The notes: generated from the sequence alone by a model not told the origin. A DNA stretch of 43,656 bases from Yoonia sp. (GCA_023955335.1 JAGSGF010000024.1:1-43656); one strand, 5' to 3'; shown: positions 34,893-43,615, counted from the stretch's first letter. Numbers and translations: made by a program.

Positions 34893-35882
34893 ATGTTACG
34901 CAAAATATTTGCGATCTTTTGCTTTTGCACACTTACGACGCCAGTCTTGGCGTTCTGCGGTGGGGACAGCTATTTTGATCATCTCACATCGGCAGAGCAA
35001 TCCAAACTGGCGGACCTCACTGCCGATATTGCTTACGGCCAAGGGACAATCTGGACGGCGACGCGGGGTGCGGACAAGCTGACGCTTGTGGGCACCATGC
35101 ATATCAACGATCCACGTCTAAGACCCGTTATCGACGGGCTTAGCGATGTCATTGCCAACGCGGATCTACTGCTGGTTGAAGCGACGGCAAAGGAAGAAGC
35201 GCAAGTCCAAGCCGCCCTTACAAGCGACCCGACACTGTTGTTTCTGCCTGACGATCAAACCCTACTTGACCTGATGGACAGCGCGACATGGGATCAACTG
35301 ATTAACGCGGCCCGTGACCGAGACATTCCGCCGTTCCTGATGTCCAAATTCCAACCTTGGTACCTGATGATGGCCCTCGCGATCCCACCTTGTGCGCTGG
35401 TCGATTTAGCCGCAGGCAAACGGGGATTGGACCACATGGTCATGGACGCAGCGATGATGGCAAACGTGCCTGTACGAGCGCTCGAACCGTTTGATACGCT
35501 GTTTCGCGTTTTGCAAACAGGCACGGTGAACGAGCAAATCAACACGCTTAAACTGGCACTCATGCCGAAAAAAGATCAAGAGGCCATGTTTGTAGCGCTG
35601 CTTGATAGCTATTTCAGCGGGGACATTGGACGGCTGATTGCGCTTGACCAGATCGTCGCTGAACGGGCTGACGGGCGCGATCCGGCAACTGCAAGCATCC
35701 GCGTGCAACGCAGCCAACAGGCCCTACTTTATGATCGAAATATCGCGTGGATACACGTGATCAACGCCGCAACAGACCAGCACGACAGCATCGTCATTGC
35801 GGTCGGGGCGGCACACCTGCCAGGTGATCAGGGGGTGCTAAAACTGCTTGAAAACGGAGGCTGGAACATCAGCCGACGCTAA
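34893..35882 (+). CDS. TraB/GumN family protein
   Basis: A 329-residue exported protein with an N-terminal signal peptide (MLRKIFAIFCFCTLTTPVLA, then FCGGD). The family signature is the GTMH motif (67-70) with LLVEATAKEE following, and a C-terminal VGAAHLPG that supplies a second His. Known relatives (Tiki, TraB, ChaN-like folds) include metal-dependent proteases, and bacterial GumN-like proteins are of unproven activity. AGGA lies before the ATG. The protein is expected in the periplasm. It is convergent with the DUF2161 gene and overlaps its stop by four bases. Confidence 0.88.
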   Translation: MLRKIFAIFCFCTLTTPVLAFCGGDSYFDHLTSAEQSKLADLTADIAYGQGTIWTATRGADKLTLVGTMHINDPRLRPVIDGLSDVIANADLLLVEATAKEEAQVQAALTSDPTLLFLPDDQTLLDLMDSATWDQLINAARDRDIPPFLMSKFQPWYLMMALAIPPCALVDLAAGKRGLDHMVMDAAMMANVPVRALEPFDTLFRVLQTGTVNEQINTLKLALMPKKDQEAMFVALLDSYFSGDIGRLIALDQIVAERADGRDPATASIRVQRSQQALLYDRNIAWIHVINAATDQHDSIVIAVGAAHLPGDQGVLKLLENGGWNISRR

Positions 35883-36547
35883 ACGTCCGCCCAATCAGCA
35901 AGGCCTTTTCGGCCGGCATCCGTCAGGTCATATACCCCGCGGGACACCCGCACAAACCAACCATAGTGATCATCCGCCATGATGCGTGTCGCGGCCGGGA
36001 CCTCTGCCCATGCCTTGACCTTTGCCCCTGTGCTGGCTCCATGCACTGCCAAAAACCGCGCACACAGCAACGCATCCTGACGGTACCCTGTCACCAAACC
36101 GTGGCGTGTGGCACCGCCCTCATTGGGATCGCCCTTCAACCGCTCGAACGCTTTGAGCAATTTCTTGGCTGCTTTTGGTTGTTTGCGCGGCACATACCCA
36201 CCCGGATCGGCATGTGCCGTGACATGACCATCACGCAAACGCACGGTCAAAACCCCCAATCCAACGCGGCGCGCAAGTTTTACATTGTCCTTGAGCGCAC
36301 GGATCGCTGCCTTGCCGTCCTTTTCCGGCACAGCGACGTAAACCAAATCGGTCACTGACAAGCGATCAATGCCTTGATGGAACAACGCTAATGAAAAGCC
36401 TAGTTTCAGCTCGATCAAAACAGGCAAATCGCCTTTACGGACGGCCATCACATCAACCGCCCCAACCTCGCCTTTTACGGCATAGCCTTGGCGCATCAAA
36501 AACGCTTTTACAGGGGCATATAAATCCGCTTCGCGTGGTTTGGTCAT
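35879..36547 (-). CDS. DUF2161 domain PD-(D/E)XK-like protein
   Basis: A 222-residue protein of the DUF2161 family, a presumed phosphodiesterase with a restriction-endonuclease-like core. The motif is visible as Glu27 (KGEVG), Asp32 (AVDVMAVRKG) and Glu46-x-Lys48 (LIELKLG), matching the spacing of PD-(D/E)XK nucleases. The C-terminal half has a winged-helix-like feel (VSRGVYDLTDAGRKGLADW). Its role (DNA repair, RNA or nucleotide substrate) is unknown. The ATG at 36547 lacks a strong ribosome-binding site. It is divergent from the pyrophosphatase across 95 bases. It is not next to a methyltransferase, so it is not an obvious restriction gene. Confidence 0.82.
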   Translation of the reverse strand: MTKPREADLYAPVKAFLMRQGYAVKGEVGAVDVMAVRKGDLPVLIELKLGFSLALFHQGIDRLSVTDLVYVAVPEKDGKAAIRALKDNVKLARRVGLGVLTVRLRDGHVTAHADPGGYVPRKQPKAAKKLLKAFERLKGDPNEGGATRHGLVTGYRQDALLCARFLAVHGASTGAKVKAWAEVPAATRIMADDHYGWFVRVSRGVYDLTDAGRKGLADWADV

Positions 36548-36642
36548 GCGTCATACCAGCCATGGGCAATCTGCAACGTGACAGCCATGACCTCTCCCTT
36601 TATAAGCCGCTTAAATCCTCCCTGATTTAACGGAATAAAACA

Positions 36643-37563
36643 ATGACAACTCTCATATTTGGGCACAAATCGCCCGACACCGATTCCCTCGGCTCTGCGC
36701 TGATCTGGGAATGGTTCATGACCCACACGGGCCACACGGCAGAAGCACGCCTTTTGGGCACGCCCAATACAGAAGCGGCCTTTGTCGCGACACGCTGGGG
36801 CTTTGATCAGCCCGAGATCATCACAGACGTGGCAGATGGCCAAGACGTTGTGATCGTAGACACCAACAACCCTGCGGAATTGCCTGCAAACATCAACGGC
36901 GCGAACGTGACCGCGATCATCGACCACCACAAATTGGTTGGCGGTCTGGAAACAGCTGGGCCAATCGACATCACGATTCGTCCACTTGCGTGCACCGCAA
37001 CGATTATGCACGACCTGATGGGCGACCACGCAGCCCACATGCCCGACGCTATCAAAGGTCTGATGCTGTCATGCATTATTTCCGACACGCTGGAATTCCG
37101 CTCGCCGACAACCACAGCCGTTGACAAAGCGCTGGCAGACTCTCTTGCTGCTGATCTGAAAATCGACATGTCGGCATATGCGACCGAAATGTTCGAAGCT
37201 AAATCCGACGTGTCGTCGTTCTCTGACGCAGAATTGCTGCGCATGGATAGCAAGGAATATGCAGTCGGCGATACCAAGTTCCGCGTCTCCGTTTTGGAAA
37301 CCACTGCACCGGCAATCGTGCTGGACCGCAAAGTATCCATCATGGCGTCCATGACCGATGTGGCATCCGAGGACGGCGTTGATCAGGTTCTGCTGTTCGT
37401 CGTCGACATCTTGAATGAAGAAGCCACGATGATGATCCCCAACGCACTGTCCAAAACAGTTGCAGAGGCATCCTTTGGTGCGACGGTCACAGGCGACACA
37501 GTTGTTCTGCCAGGCATCATGAGCCGGAAAAAGCAGATCATTCCGAACCTCAAAACCGCCTAA
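36643..37563 (+). CDS. ppaC: Manganese-dependent inorganic pyrophosphatase (family II)
   Basis: A 306-residue DHH-family pyrophosphatase that hydrolyses the pyrophosphate released by biosynthetic reactions. Seen: the metal ligands His8, Asp12 and Asp14 in FGHKSPDTDSLG, Asp73 in VDTNNP, the DHH triad at 94-96 in IIDHHK, and IISDTLEF. The C-terminal DHHA2 domain ends with GIMSRKKQIIP, the substrate-binding arginine/lysine segment. Family II enzymes use Mn or Co and are less widespread in proteobacteria than family I. GGAAT lies upstream of the ATG. A hairpin terminator follows at 37578-37600, so the gene is probably a single transcript. Confidence 0.94.
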   Translation: MTTLIFGHKSPDTDSLGSALIWEWFMTHTGHTAEARLLGTPNTEAAFVATRWGFDQPEIITDVADGQDVVIVDTNNPAELPANINGANVTAIIDHHKLVGGLETAGPIDITIRPLACTATIMHDLMGDHAAHMPDAIKGLMLSCIISDTLEFRSPTTTAVDKALADSLAADLKIDMSAYATEMFEAKSDVSSFSDAELLRMDSKEYAVGDTKFRVSVLETTAPAIVLDRKVSIMASMTDVASEDGVDQVLLFVVDILNEEATMMIPNALSKTVAEASFGATVTGDTVVLPGIMSRKKQIIPNLKTA

Positions 37564-37577
37564 ATACTTACGAATTG

Positions 37578-37600
37578 GGGCGCCTTGTGCGCCCTTTTTC
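37578..37600 (+). terminator. Rho-independent terminator after ppaC
   Basis: Arms GGGCGC and GCGCCC close a 5-base loop and are followed by TTTTTC. It begins 14 bases after the ppaC stop and ends 29 bases before the next start, so transcription into the HAD gene would need its own promoter or readthrough. Confidence 0.7.
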
Positions 37601-37629
37601 TTGCCCCTCCCCCAACAGACAGGTTCCCC

Positions 37630-38505
37630 ATGACCCAGATCATCACCCGTTTCTCTGACGTTTCAGACCAATATGACGCTGCATTCGTGGATCTTTGGGG
37701 GTGCATGCACAACGGGATCGAAGCCTTCACAGCTGCCGTCGCCGCCATGCAAAAATTCCGCGCTGAAGGTGGTATTGTGGTGCTTGTCACGAACTCCCCG
37801 CGCCCGCGTTTTTCCGTGGCTGAACAGATCAAAGGCATGGGCATTCCCGACGACTGCTACGATACAATCGCGACCTCAGGTGACAGCGCACGCGCCGCGA
37901 TGTTTGGCGGAGTTGTTGGTGATAAAGTCTGGTTCATGGGCGAACCCACACGCGACGCTGATTTCTTTAAACCACTGTCAGTGCTGGATAATCCTATCGA
38001 CATTCAGCAGGTACCACTCTCCGAAGCCACTGGCATCGTCTGCTGCGGCCCGTTTGATACCCAAGCCGACCCCGAGGTGAACCGCGCCGAATTCCTGTTT
38101 GCCCGCGAGAAGGGTCTAAAGCTACTGTGTGCAAACCCGGACATCATCGTTGACCGTGGTGAAACCCGCGAATGGTGCGCCGGCGCCTTGGCCGCGCTCT
38201 ACACCGAAATGGGTGGGGAAAGCCTTTATTTTGGTAAACCGCACCCCCCCATCTATGACCTCGCCCGCCTACGGCTTGCTGGGTTAGACCTACTGTCGTC
38301 CGAGCCGCGTATCATCTGTATCGGCGATGGAATCGGCACTGATGTTCTTGGTGGCATCCAAGAAGACCTCGACACGCTTTTTATCACCGGTGGATTGGCT
38401 GCAACGGAGACAAAAACAGCCCAAGACCCCGATGCAACGGCGCTAACGACTTACTTAGAAACAGAAATGATGTCGCCGACCTTTGCGATTGGGTTCCTCC
38501 GCTAG
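37630..38505 (+). CDS. HAD-superfamily hydrolase, subfamily IIA (TIGR01459-type)
   Basis: A 291-residue HAD phosphatase. Motif I is AAFVDLWGCMHNG, with nucleophile Asp21; the second Asp of the usual DxD is replaced by Trp, as in the TIGR01459 branch. Motif II is VLVTNSPRPR. Later come YFGKPHPPIYDLA (motif III Lys) and IICIGDGIGTDVLGG (motif IV aspartates). Relatives dephosphorylate sugar or nucleotide phosphates, and the specific substrate is unknown. The ATG at 37630 is chosen because the frame upstream would cross the ppaC terminator. It is followed by a promoter-like sequence and a palindrome before maoC. Confidence 0.88.
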   Translation: MTQIITRFSDVSDQYDAAFVDLWGCMHNGIEAFTAAVAAMQKFRAEGGIVVLVTNSPRPRFSVAEQIKGMGIPDDCYDTIATSGDSARAAMFGGVVGDKVWFMGEPTRDADFFKPLSVLDNPIDIQQVPLSEATGIVCCGPFDTQADPEVNRAEFLFAREKGLKLLCANPDIIVDRGETREWCAGALAALYTEMGGESLYFGKPHPPIYDLARLRLAGLDLLSSEPRIICIGDGIGTDVLGGIQEDLDTLFITGGLAATETKTAQDPDATALTTYLETEMMSPTFAIGFLR

Positions 38506-38508
38506 GAC

Positions 38509-38536
38509 TTGACTTTCTGCGCTTGCAAAGTAATAA
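38509..38536 (+). promoter_or_regulatory. Likely sigma-70-type promoter before the MaoC gene
   Basis: TTGACT (38509-38514) and TAATAA (38531-38536) are separated by 16 bases, a good match to vegetative promoter elements. It lies just after the HAD stop, so the maoC-ribF genes have their own start. Confidence 0.45.
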
Positions 38537-38574
38537 AGTTACCACAGCCCAAGCTTGGGCATTCTTTTATTACT
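38529..38574. repeat. Nested inverted repeat in the maoC leader
   Basis: An outer pair of arms, AGTAATAAAG (38529-38538) and CTTTTATTACT (38564-38574), encloses a perfect 14-bp palindrome GCCCAAGCTTGGGC (38547-38560). The outer left arm includes the presumed -10 hexamer. The GGCGGG ribosome-binding region begins two bases after the right arm. The structure could be an operator or a 5' hairpin of the message; it does not look like a terminator. Confidence 0.6.
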
Positions 38575-38587
38575 CGGCGGGAATGAA

Positions 38588-39031
38588 ATGTTGGACAACG
38601 CACCACGCGGCACGATCTGCATCGAAGATATTGAAATCGGCATGACACGGTCCATCCGTAAGATTGTGACCGACCGCGATATCGAGCTTTTCGCCGAAGT
38701 GTCCACCGACCGGAACCCCGTCCACCTTGACGAAGACTATGCGCAAGACACCATTTTTGGGGGCCGCATCGCCCATGGCATGCTGACCGCCGGATTGGTG
38801 TCCGCCGTCATCGGTGAACAGCTGCCGGGCCACGGCACAGTGTATCTTGGACAGTCCTTGAAATTCCTCGCACCCGTACGCCCCGGCGACATGGTTTTGG
38901 CAGAGGTCGAGGTTATCGACATCGACCATTCCAAACGCCGCGTTACCATGAACACACGCTGCATTGTGAACGACAAAAAGGTGCTCGTCGGAGAAGCGAT
39001 TGTCTTGGCCCCAAGCCGCAAATTCGACTAA
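38588..39031 (+). CDS. MaoC family dehydratase ((R)-specific enoyl-CoA hydratase-like)
   Basis: A 147-residue hot-dog-fold protein. The hydratase-2 motif is seen as FAEVSTDRNPVHLDEDYA (35-52), with Asp41 and His46 as the expected catalytic pair, followed by GRIAHGMLTAGL. This matches PhaJ-type enzymes, which hydrate trans-2-enoyl-CoA to (R)-3-hydroxyacyl-CoA, feeding polyhydroxyalkanoate or fatty-acid metabolism. The ATG at 38588 follows GGCGGGAA; the frame upstream runs through the palindrome and is not used. It is followed by ribF after 48 bases. Confidence 0.9.
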   Translation: MLDNAPRGTICIEDIEIGMTRSIRKIVTDRDIELFAEVSTDRNPVHLDEDYAQDTIFGGRIAHGMLTAGLVSAVIGEQLPGHGTVYLGQSLKFLAPVRPGDMVLAEVEVIDIDHSKRRVTMNTRCIVNDKKVLVGEAIVLAPSRKFD

Positions 39032-39079
39032 GCAACGCACCGAACTTGCACGCCCGTCAAAGGCGCGATACGCAAAGCC

Positions 39080-40018
39080 ATGCGCATTATTCGTGACACA
39101 CATTTCATAGACCCCACTGACCGCGGCGCCGCTGCTGCGATCGGCAATTTTGATGGCGTGCATCTGGGGCACCAAGCGGTCATCGACCTGACCCGCAAGG
39201 CCGCCGCAGATACGGGCGCGCCCCTTGGGATTATGACGTTCGAACCGCATCCTCGCAGCTATTTCTCCAATGATCCCAAACCGTTCCGGCTGATGAATGC
39301 AGAAGCAAAGGCGCACCGTTTGGAAAAGCTTGGCGTTGAAAAGCTCTATGAGGTCCCGTTCAATGATACCCTCGCGGCCCTGTCGGCCCGTGATTTCGCA
39401 CAGACGGTTATCGCAGATCAGCTTGGCCTGAAACACGTGGTCGTCGGTGCCGATTTCTGTTTTGGCCAAGGACGCAAAGGCAATGCAAGAACGCTGGCCG
39501 AAATGGGCGCCAAGATGGGCTTTGGTGTCACCATCGCCCCAATGATGCAGGTCGGCGACGCAGACATTTCGTCGACAGCAATCCGGCAGGCGTTGACCGA
39601 CGGACGCCCCGCAGATGCCGCCAAAATGCTTGGCCACTGGCATCGCTTGGAAAACACCGTGATCCGTGGTGATCAACGGGGACGCGACCTTGGCTATCCG
39701 ACTGCAAACATGTCCATCGACGGATTACACCCGCCCAAATTTGGGGTCTACGCCGTCAAAATCGACGTCCGCGATGGCCCGCATGCGGGCAGCTATAACG
39801 GTGCCGCGTCCATCGGCGTACGGCCGATGTTTGGCGAAAATCGCCCGAATTGCGAAACCTTCATTTTTGATTTCAAAGGTGATTTATACGGCGCCACCGT
39901 GTCTGTCGCTTTGGTCGAATACTTGCGACCCGAACTCAAATTCGACGGTCTCGATGCACTTATCACCCAAATGGACGCCGATTGCGTCAAAGCACGGGAA
40001 ATCCTCGCTAATGTCTGA
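39080..40018 (+). CDS. ribF: Bifunctional riboflavin kinase / FAD synthetase
   Basis: A 312-residue enzyme that makes FMN and then FAD from riboflavin. An N-terminal nucleotidyltransferase domain carries GNFDGVHLGH (22-31) and GADFCFGQGRKGN, plus ISSTAIRQAL. The C-terminal riboflavin kinase domain starts around residue 185 with GDQRGRDLGYPTANM and ends in LYGATVSVALVEYLRPE. The length is standard. The stop overlaps the start of the YcgN gene (ATGTCTGA). No FMN riboswitch was recognised before it. Confidence 0.96.
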   Translation: MRIIRDTHFIDPTDRGAAAAIGNFDGVHLGHQAVIDLTRKAAADTGAPLGIMTFEPHPRSYFSNDPKPFRLMNAEAKAHRLEKLGVEKLYEVPFNDTLAALSARDFAQTVIADQLGLKHVVVGADFCFGQGRKGNARTLAEMGAKMGFGVTIAPMMQVGDADISSTAIRQALTDGRPADAAKMLGHWHRLENTVIRGDQRGRDLGYPTANMSIDGLHPPKFGVYAVKIDVRDGPHAGSYNGAASIGVRPMFGENRPNCETFIFDFKGDLYGATVSVALVEYLRPELKFDGLDALITQMDADCVKAREILANV

Positions 40019-40463
40019 CGCGTTCCGGCCCCGGTTTTGGGCAACGATCCCTATGGATGACCTGACCCGCCCAGAGTGGGAGGCGCTTTGTGACGGTTGC
40101 GGCAAGTGCTGCCTAAACAAGCTTGAAGACGAAGACGGCAAGGTCGAGCTGACGCGCGTGTCCTGCCGGTTGCTCGACGGTGATACCTGCCAATGCACGC
40201 GGTATCCGATCCGCCACCAATTTGTGCCAGAATGCATTGTCATGACACCTAAGACATTGGAAGATAACATGTATTGGCTTCCGCAGACCTGTGCCTACCG
40301 GCTGATTTACGAGGGCCGCGACCTTTACGACTGGCATCCATTGATCAGCGGTGACCCAGAGACGGTCCACGCTGCTGGCGTATCAATGAAGGGCCGCACG
40401 ATCTCAGAACAAGAGGTCCATGAGGACGACTGGGACGATCACATCATCAAGGAGCCATCATAA
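40011..40463 (+). CDS. YcgN family cysteine-cluster protein
   Basis: A 150-residue protein of the YcgN/UPF0260 family, a CxxCxxxCxxC-like metal-binding group (PF03692-type). The cysteines are C27, C30, C33, C34, C52, C60, C62 and C75, with CDGCGKCC at 27-34. They probably bind zinc or an iron-sulfur cluster; function unknown. The start at 40011 lies inside the end of ribF. The longer open frame further upstream is antisense-free shadow of ribF in another frame. It is coupled to the threonine aldolase gene by overlapping TAATG. Confidence 0.9.
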   Translation: MSDAFRPRFWATIPMDDLTRPEWEALCDGCGKCCLNKLEDEDGKVELTRVSCRLLDGDTCQCTRYPIRHQFVPECIVMTPKTLEDNMYWLPQTCAYRLIYEGRDLYDWHPLISGDPETVHAAGVSMKGRTISEQEVHEDDWDDHIIKEPS

Positions 40464-41509
40464 TGTTTTTCGCATCAGACAACTCAGGTCCGGCACATCC
40501 AGCGGTTATGCAGGCCTTGATGGACGCCAACACCGGATATCAATCGGGTTACGGCGCGGATAGCCTGATGGTCGAAGTCACGCAGATGATCCGCGACCTA
40601 TTTGAAGCCCCAGACGCCGCCGTCTATCTGACGGCAACAGGCACAGCGGCGAATTCGATCCTGCTGGCCACGATGGCAAACCCGTGGGACACCATTTTCT
40701 GCTCTCCGGTCGCCCACATCCACGAAGACGAATGCAACGCGCCTGAATTCTATTCCGGTGCCAAGCTGACATTGGTGCCTGCCGAAAACGCCAAGATGAC
40801 GCCAGCCGCTTTGCACACATCCATGGAAACCGAAGAATCCCGTGGCGTACATGGTCCACAACGCGGCCCCGTGTCGGTCACACAGGTCACTGAAAAGGGC
40901 ACTGTTCACAGCCTTGAAGAGCTTCGCGCGCTTACAGATGTGGCCCACAGTTTCGGGTCCAAAACCCACCTTGACGGGGCGCGGTTTTGCAATGCGCTCG
41001 TGTCGCTCGGCTGCTCCGCTGCGGATATGACATGGAAATCAGGCATTGATACAGTCAGCTTTGGCGGCACCAAAAACGGTCTTATCGGCGTCGAAGCCTG
41101 CGTGATCTTCGATCCAAAACTGGCGTGGGAATTCGAGCTGCGGCGCAAACGCGGCGGGCATCTGTTTTCCAAGCATCGGTATCTGTCAGCACAGATGAAA
41201 GCCTACCTAACCGACAACCTTTGGCATGACATGGCGACAGCGGCCAACACCAGCTGCGCACGGCTGGCCGACGGATTGCGTGACCACGACGCGGCGACGC
41301 TCTTGTTCGAGCCACAAGCAAACATGATTTTTGCTGAATTTCCGCGCCGCGATCACAAGAAACTCTTTGATGCTGGTGCGAATTACTATGTCTGGAACGG
41401 AGATCCGCAGTCCGGCGATCCTGATCAACCGCTGATCGGGCGCTTTGTGACCGATTGGTCCATGACGCACGACGCGGTTGATCAGTTTTTGCAAGTTCTG
41501 CGGTCCTAG
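40463..41509 (+). CDS. Low-specificity L-threonine aldolase
   Basis: A 348-residue PLP enzyme that cleaves threonine or allo-threonine to glycine and acetaldehyde (and other beta-hydroxy amino acids). Seen: FFASDNSGPAHP near the start, TATGTAANS, AHIHEDE, the PLP-contacting HLDGARFCNA (Asp171) and the Schiff-base Lys204 in SFGGTKNG. These match the LtaE/GLY1 type. Its start overlaps the stop of the YcgN gene. It ends 31 bases before the convergent isomerase gene, next to a stem-loop. Confidence 0.93.
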   Translation: MFFASDNSGPAHPAVMQALMDANTGYQSGYGADSLMVEVTQMIRDLFEAPDAAVYLTATGTAANSILLATMANPWDTIFCSPVAHIHEDECNAPEFYSGAKLTLVPAENAKMTPAALHTSMETEESRGVHGPQRGPVSVTQVTEKGTVHSLEELRALTDVAHSFGSKTHLDGARFCNALVSLGCSAADMTWKSGIDTVSFGGTKNGLIGVEACVIFDPKLAWEFELRRKRGGHLFSKHRYLSAQMKAYLTDNLWHDMATAANTSCARLADGLRDHDAATLLFEPQANMIFAEFPRRDHKKLFDAGANYYVWNGDPQSGDPDQPLIGRFVTDWSMTHDAVDQFLQVLRS

Positions 41510-41530
41510 GCCTTCCCCGACCGCAGATAC

Positions 41531-41559
41531 TTTGGCGGGCTTAAACCTTGCCCGCCAAA
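41531..41559. other. Stem-loop between convergent genes
   Basis: Arms TTTGGCGGGC (41531-41540) and GCCCGCCAAA (41550-41559) pair perfectly around a 9-base loop. It overlaps the last codons of the leftward isomerase gene. No T-tract follows on either strand, so full intrinsic termination is doubtful, but it may act as a bidirectional pause or stabiliser for the convergent genes. Confidence 0.55.
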
Positions 41560-42140
41560 ACTGCATCCAGATCATCAAGCCGATCTTGGCCCCAAAGCCG
41601 CTCGTCTTGATCAGTGATAAAGAACGGCGCGCCAAAGACACCGCGCCGCACTGCTTCCTCTAAGTTGGACGCAAAGGTATCAGCGCCGGTCAGCAATCCG
41701 CTGTCAGCAAGCGCAGGGTCGAAACCGGCGCCCTGCAAACAATCCCTAATCACGTCGTCCTGTGAAATATCGCGGTCTTCGGCCCAGCACGCCGCACCAA
41801 AACCATGCACGAGCTTGCCAATATCACCACCACCAGCGTTCTGCGCCGCAATAATCGCATATCCAGACGGCGCGCCATTCGTTGGCCAATGCGCGGGCTT
41901 CAGATTGATCGGCAGACCAGCAATAGCCGCCCGTCGACGCATGTCTTGCAGCCGGTATTCCTGACGGTTTGGATGGCGGTCCTTTGGCGGCATCCCACCC
42001 GTCCGCGAAAACAGCCCCATGATATCAAGCGGCTTATAGGTGACCGTCGCACCATGTTTTGCCGCAATCTCTTCGACCCGAAGGCCATTAAGATAGGTGA
42101 ATGGTGAAAGCGTTGCAAAGAAGTAATCGATATGTGGCAT
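41541..42140 (-). CDS. 2-hydroxychromene-2-carboxylate isomerase / DsbA-fold protein
   Basis: A 199-residue DsbA-like thioredoxin-fold protein of the HCCA isomerase/kappa-GST type. Seen: N-terminal [14 protein letters not shown], with Ser12 replacing the usual DsbA cysteines as in glutathione-dependent isomerases, and [14 protein letters not shown]. The C-terminal thioredoxin end is [22 protein letters not shown]. Members isomerise aromatic-degradation intermediates with glutathione; the present substrate is unknown. The start at 42140 follows GGAG. Its promoter must lie over the start of the divergent prs gene (114 bases apart). Confidence 0.88.
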   Translation of the reverse strand: MPHIDYFFATLSPFTYLNGLRVEEIAAKHGATVTYKPLDIMGLFSRTGGMPPKDRHPNRQEYRLQDMRRRAAIAGLPINLKPAHWPTNGAPSGYAIIAAQNAGGGDIGKLVHGFGAACWAEDRDISQDDVIRDCLQGAGFDPALADSGLLTGADTFASNLEEAVRRGVFGAPFFITDQDERLWGQDRLDDLDAVLAGKV

Positions 42141-42254
42141 TTTATGCTCCGGCAGGCTGCTGTTTCTTTGCGGCAAGGTGGCTGTGTGTTACCCCCGTGT
42201 CAACGTCACGAATCTGTCATAACTGCTCCCCTTCTGCCAAAGGACCACTCTCCC

Positions 42255-43271
42255 ATGCCCAACCATAACGAGCCAAAGCTGATCTCTGGTAATGCCAACC
42301 GGCCGTTAGCCCGTGCTGTCGCCCGCCGTATGTCGATGCACCGTGGCATTGACGTCGGATTGGTCGATGCGCGGGTTGAACGCTTCAACGACGGCGAGAT
42401 TTTCGTCGAAGTTTATGAAAACGTCCGTGGCGAGGATATGTATATTCTGCAGCCAACATCGAACCCGGCCAACGATAACCTGATGGAATTGTTGATTATC
42501 GCAGACGCGCTCCGTCGTTCGTCAGCGGCCCGTATTACCGCAGTTATCCCGTACTTTGGCTATGCCCGCCAAGATCGCCGGTCCAAGGCCCGCACACCGA
42601 TTACGGCCAAGCTGGTTGCCAACATGATGGTTGAAGCAGGTGTTGAGCGAATCCTCACCCTTGATCTGCACGCGACACAGATCCAAGGTTTCTTCGACAT
42701 CCCTGTCGATAACCTGTACGCGAGCCCCGTTTTTGCGCTTGATGTGATGCACAACTTCAAAGGCAACCGCGAGGACCTGATGGTCGTGTCCCCTGATGTG
42801 GGCGGCGTTGCGCGCGCACGTGATCTGGCACAGCGTATTGGTGCGCCACTGTCCATCGTCGACAAACGGCGCGGTAAACCCGGTGAGGTCGCTGAAATGA
42901 CCGTCATCGGTGACGTGAAGGATCGCACTTGCTTGATCGTAGATGATATCGTGGACACGGCGGGCACGCTTTGCAAAGCGGCCGAAGTCCTGATGGAACA
43001 CGGCGCAAAGGAAGTGCATTCCTATATCACGCATGGCGTTCTGTCCGGTCCAGCGATTGAACGGGTCAGCAAGTCAGTCATGAAGAACTTGGTGATTACG
43101 GACACGATCGAAGCGACTGATGCAGTCAAAGCCTGCCCGAATATTCGGATCGTCCCAACGGCGCCAATGTTTGGTCAAGCGATTTTGAACACATGGAACG
43201 GCACATCCGTGTCATCCTTGTTTGATCACAAAACGCTTGGTCCAATCTACGAAGGTATGTATTCCGCTTAA
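42255..43271 (+). CDS. prs: Ribose-phosphate pyrophosphokinase (PRPP synthetase)
   Basis: A 338-residue enzyme making PRPP from ribose-5-phosphate and ATP, the precursor of nucleotides, histidine, tryptophan and NAD. Seen: [20 protein letters not shown] near the N-terminus, the ATP-binding [30 protein letters not shown], and the PRPP-binding signature [13 protein letters not shown]. The ATG at 42255 follows AAAGGA; the frame upstream is a shadow. A short extension before the usual first residues (MPNHNEPKL) is common in this group. It overlaps the convergent lectin-domain gene by four bases. Its product feeds the apt enzyme encoded at 19447. Confidence 0.96.
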   Translation: MPNHNEPKLISGNANRPLARAVARRMSMHRGIDVGLVDARVERFNDGEIFVEVYENVRGEDMYILQPTSNPANDNLMELLIIADALRRSSAARITAVIPYFGYARQDRRSKARTPITAKLVANMMVEAGVERILTLDLHATQIQGFFDIPVDNLYASPVFALDVMHNFKGNREDLMVVSPDVGGVARARDLAQRIGAPLSIVDKRRGKPGEVAEMTVIGDVKDRTCLIVDDIVDTAGTLCKAAEVLMEHGAKEVHSYITHGVLSGPAIERVSKSVMKNLVITDTIEATDAVKACPNIRIVPTAPMFGQAILNTWNGTSVSSLFDHKTLGPIYEGMYSA

Positions 43272-43615
43272 AGGTCCCAAACATCATCGGCGCGCACTGC
43301 GCCGATGGACTGCCATGCCACGCGACAGCGGGCGACCTGAGTGTCGCCCCATGTGCGAAACACAATATCAAAACCTGTGTCAGTGATGTTTTCGGCCTGC
43401 ACATCTGAGCGGACATTGCCGCTGTTGGACACATCCAACATAGAAATCGACACATAGACGCTTGGCACAGTTTGATACTGTTCAGAATATGTCACAGCCA
43501 TGCGCGTGTTACGCGGCCCGTCACCGGTCCACATTTGACCGTCATGTTCGAAATCGGAAAACAAGACGACGTCGCCTTGGTCGATCCCGATGACATTGCT
43601 CTCTAATTTACGCAT
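43268..43615 (-). CDS. H-type lectin domain protein
   Basis: A 115-residue protein that is almost entirely one H-type lectin-like domain (PF09458), the fold first described in snail agglutinins that bind N-acetylgalactosamine. Seen: [32 protein letters not shown] and [19 protein letters not shown], the strand pattern of the family. There is no signal peptide, so the protein is probably cytoplasmic or exported by another route. AGG precedes the ATG by several bases. The gene converges on prs with overlapping stops, and its promoter lies at the window edge. Role unknown. Confidence 0.75.
   Translation of the reverse strand: MRKLESNVIGIDQGDVVLFSDFEHDGQMWTGDGPRNTRMAVTYSEQYQTVPSVYVSISMLDVSNSGNVRSDVQAENITDTGFDIVFRTWGDTQVARCRVAWQSIGAVRADDVWDL

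Noticed and set aside
39080..39100. FMN riboswitch upstream of ribF.
   Set aside because: The 48-base spacer after maoC is too short for the element and shows none of its conserved sequence.
38570..39676. A 368-residue minus-strand frame opposite maoC and ribF.
   Set aside because: Both genes on the plus strand have complete family motifs; the antisense frame has none.
41531..41559. Possible intrinsic terminator between threonine aldolase and the isomerase gene.
   Set aside because: The stem is perfect but has T before and A after on the plus strand, and no T-tract on either strand, so I list it only as a stem-loop.
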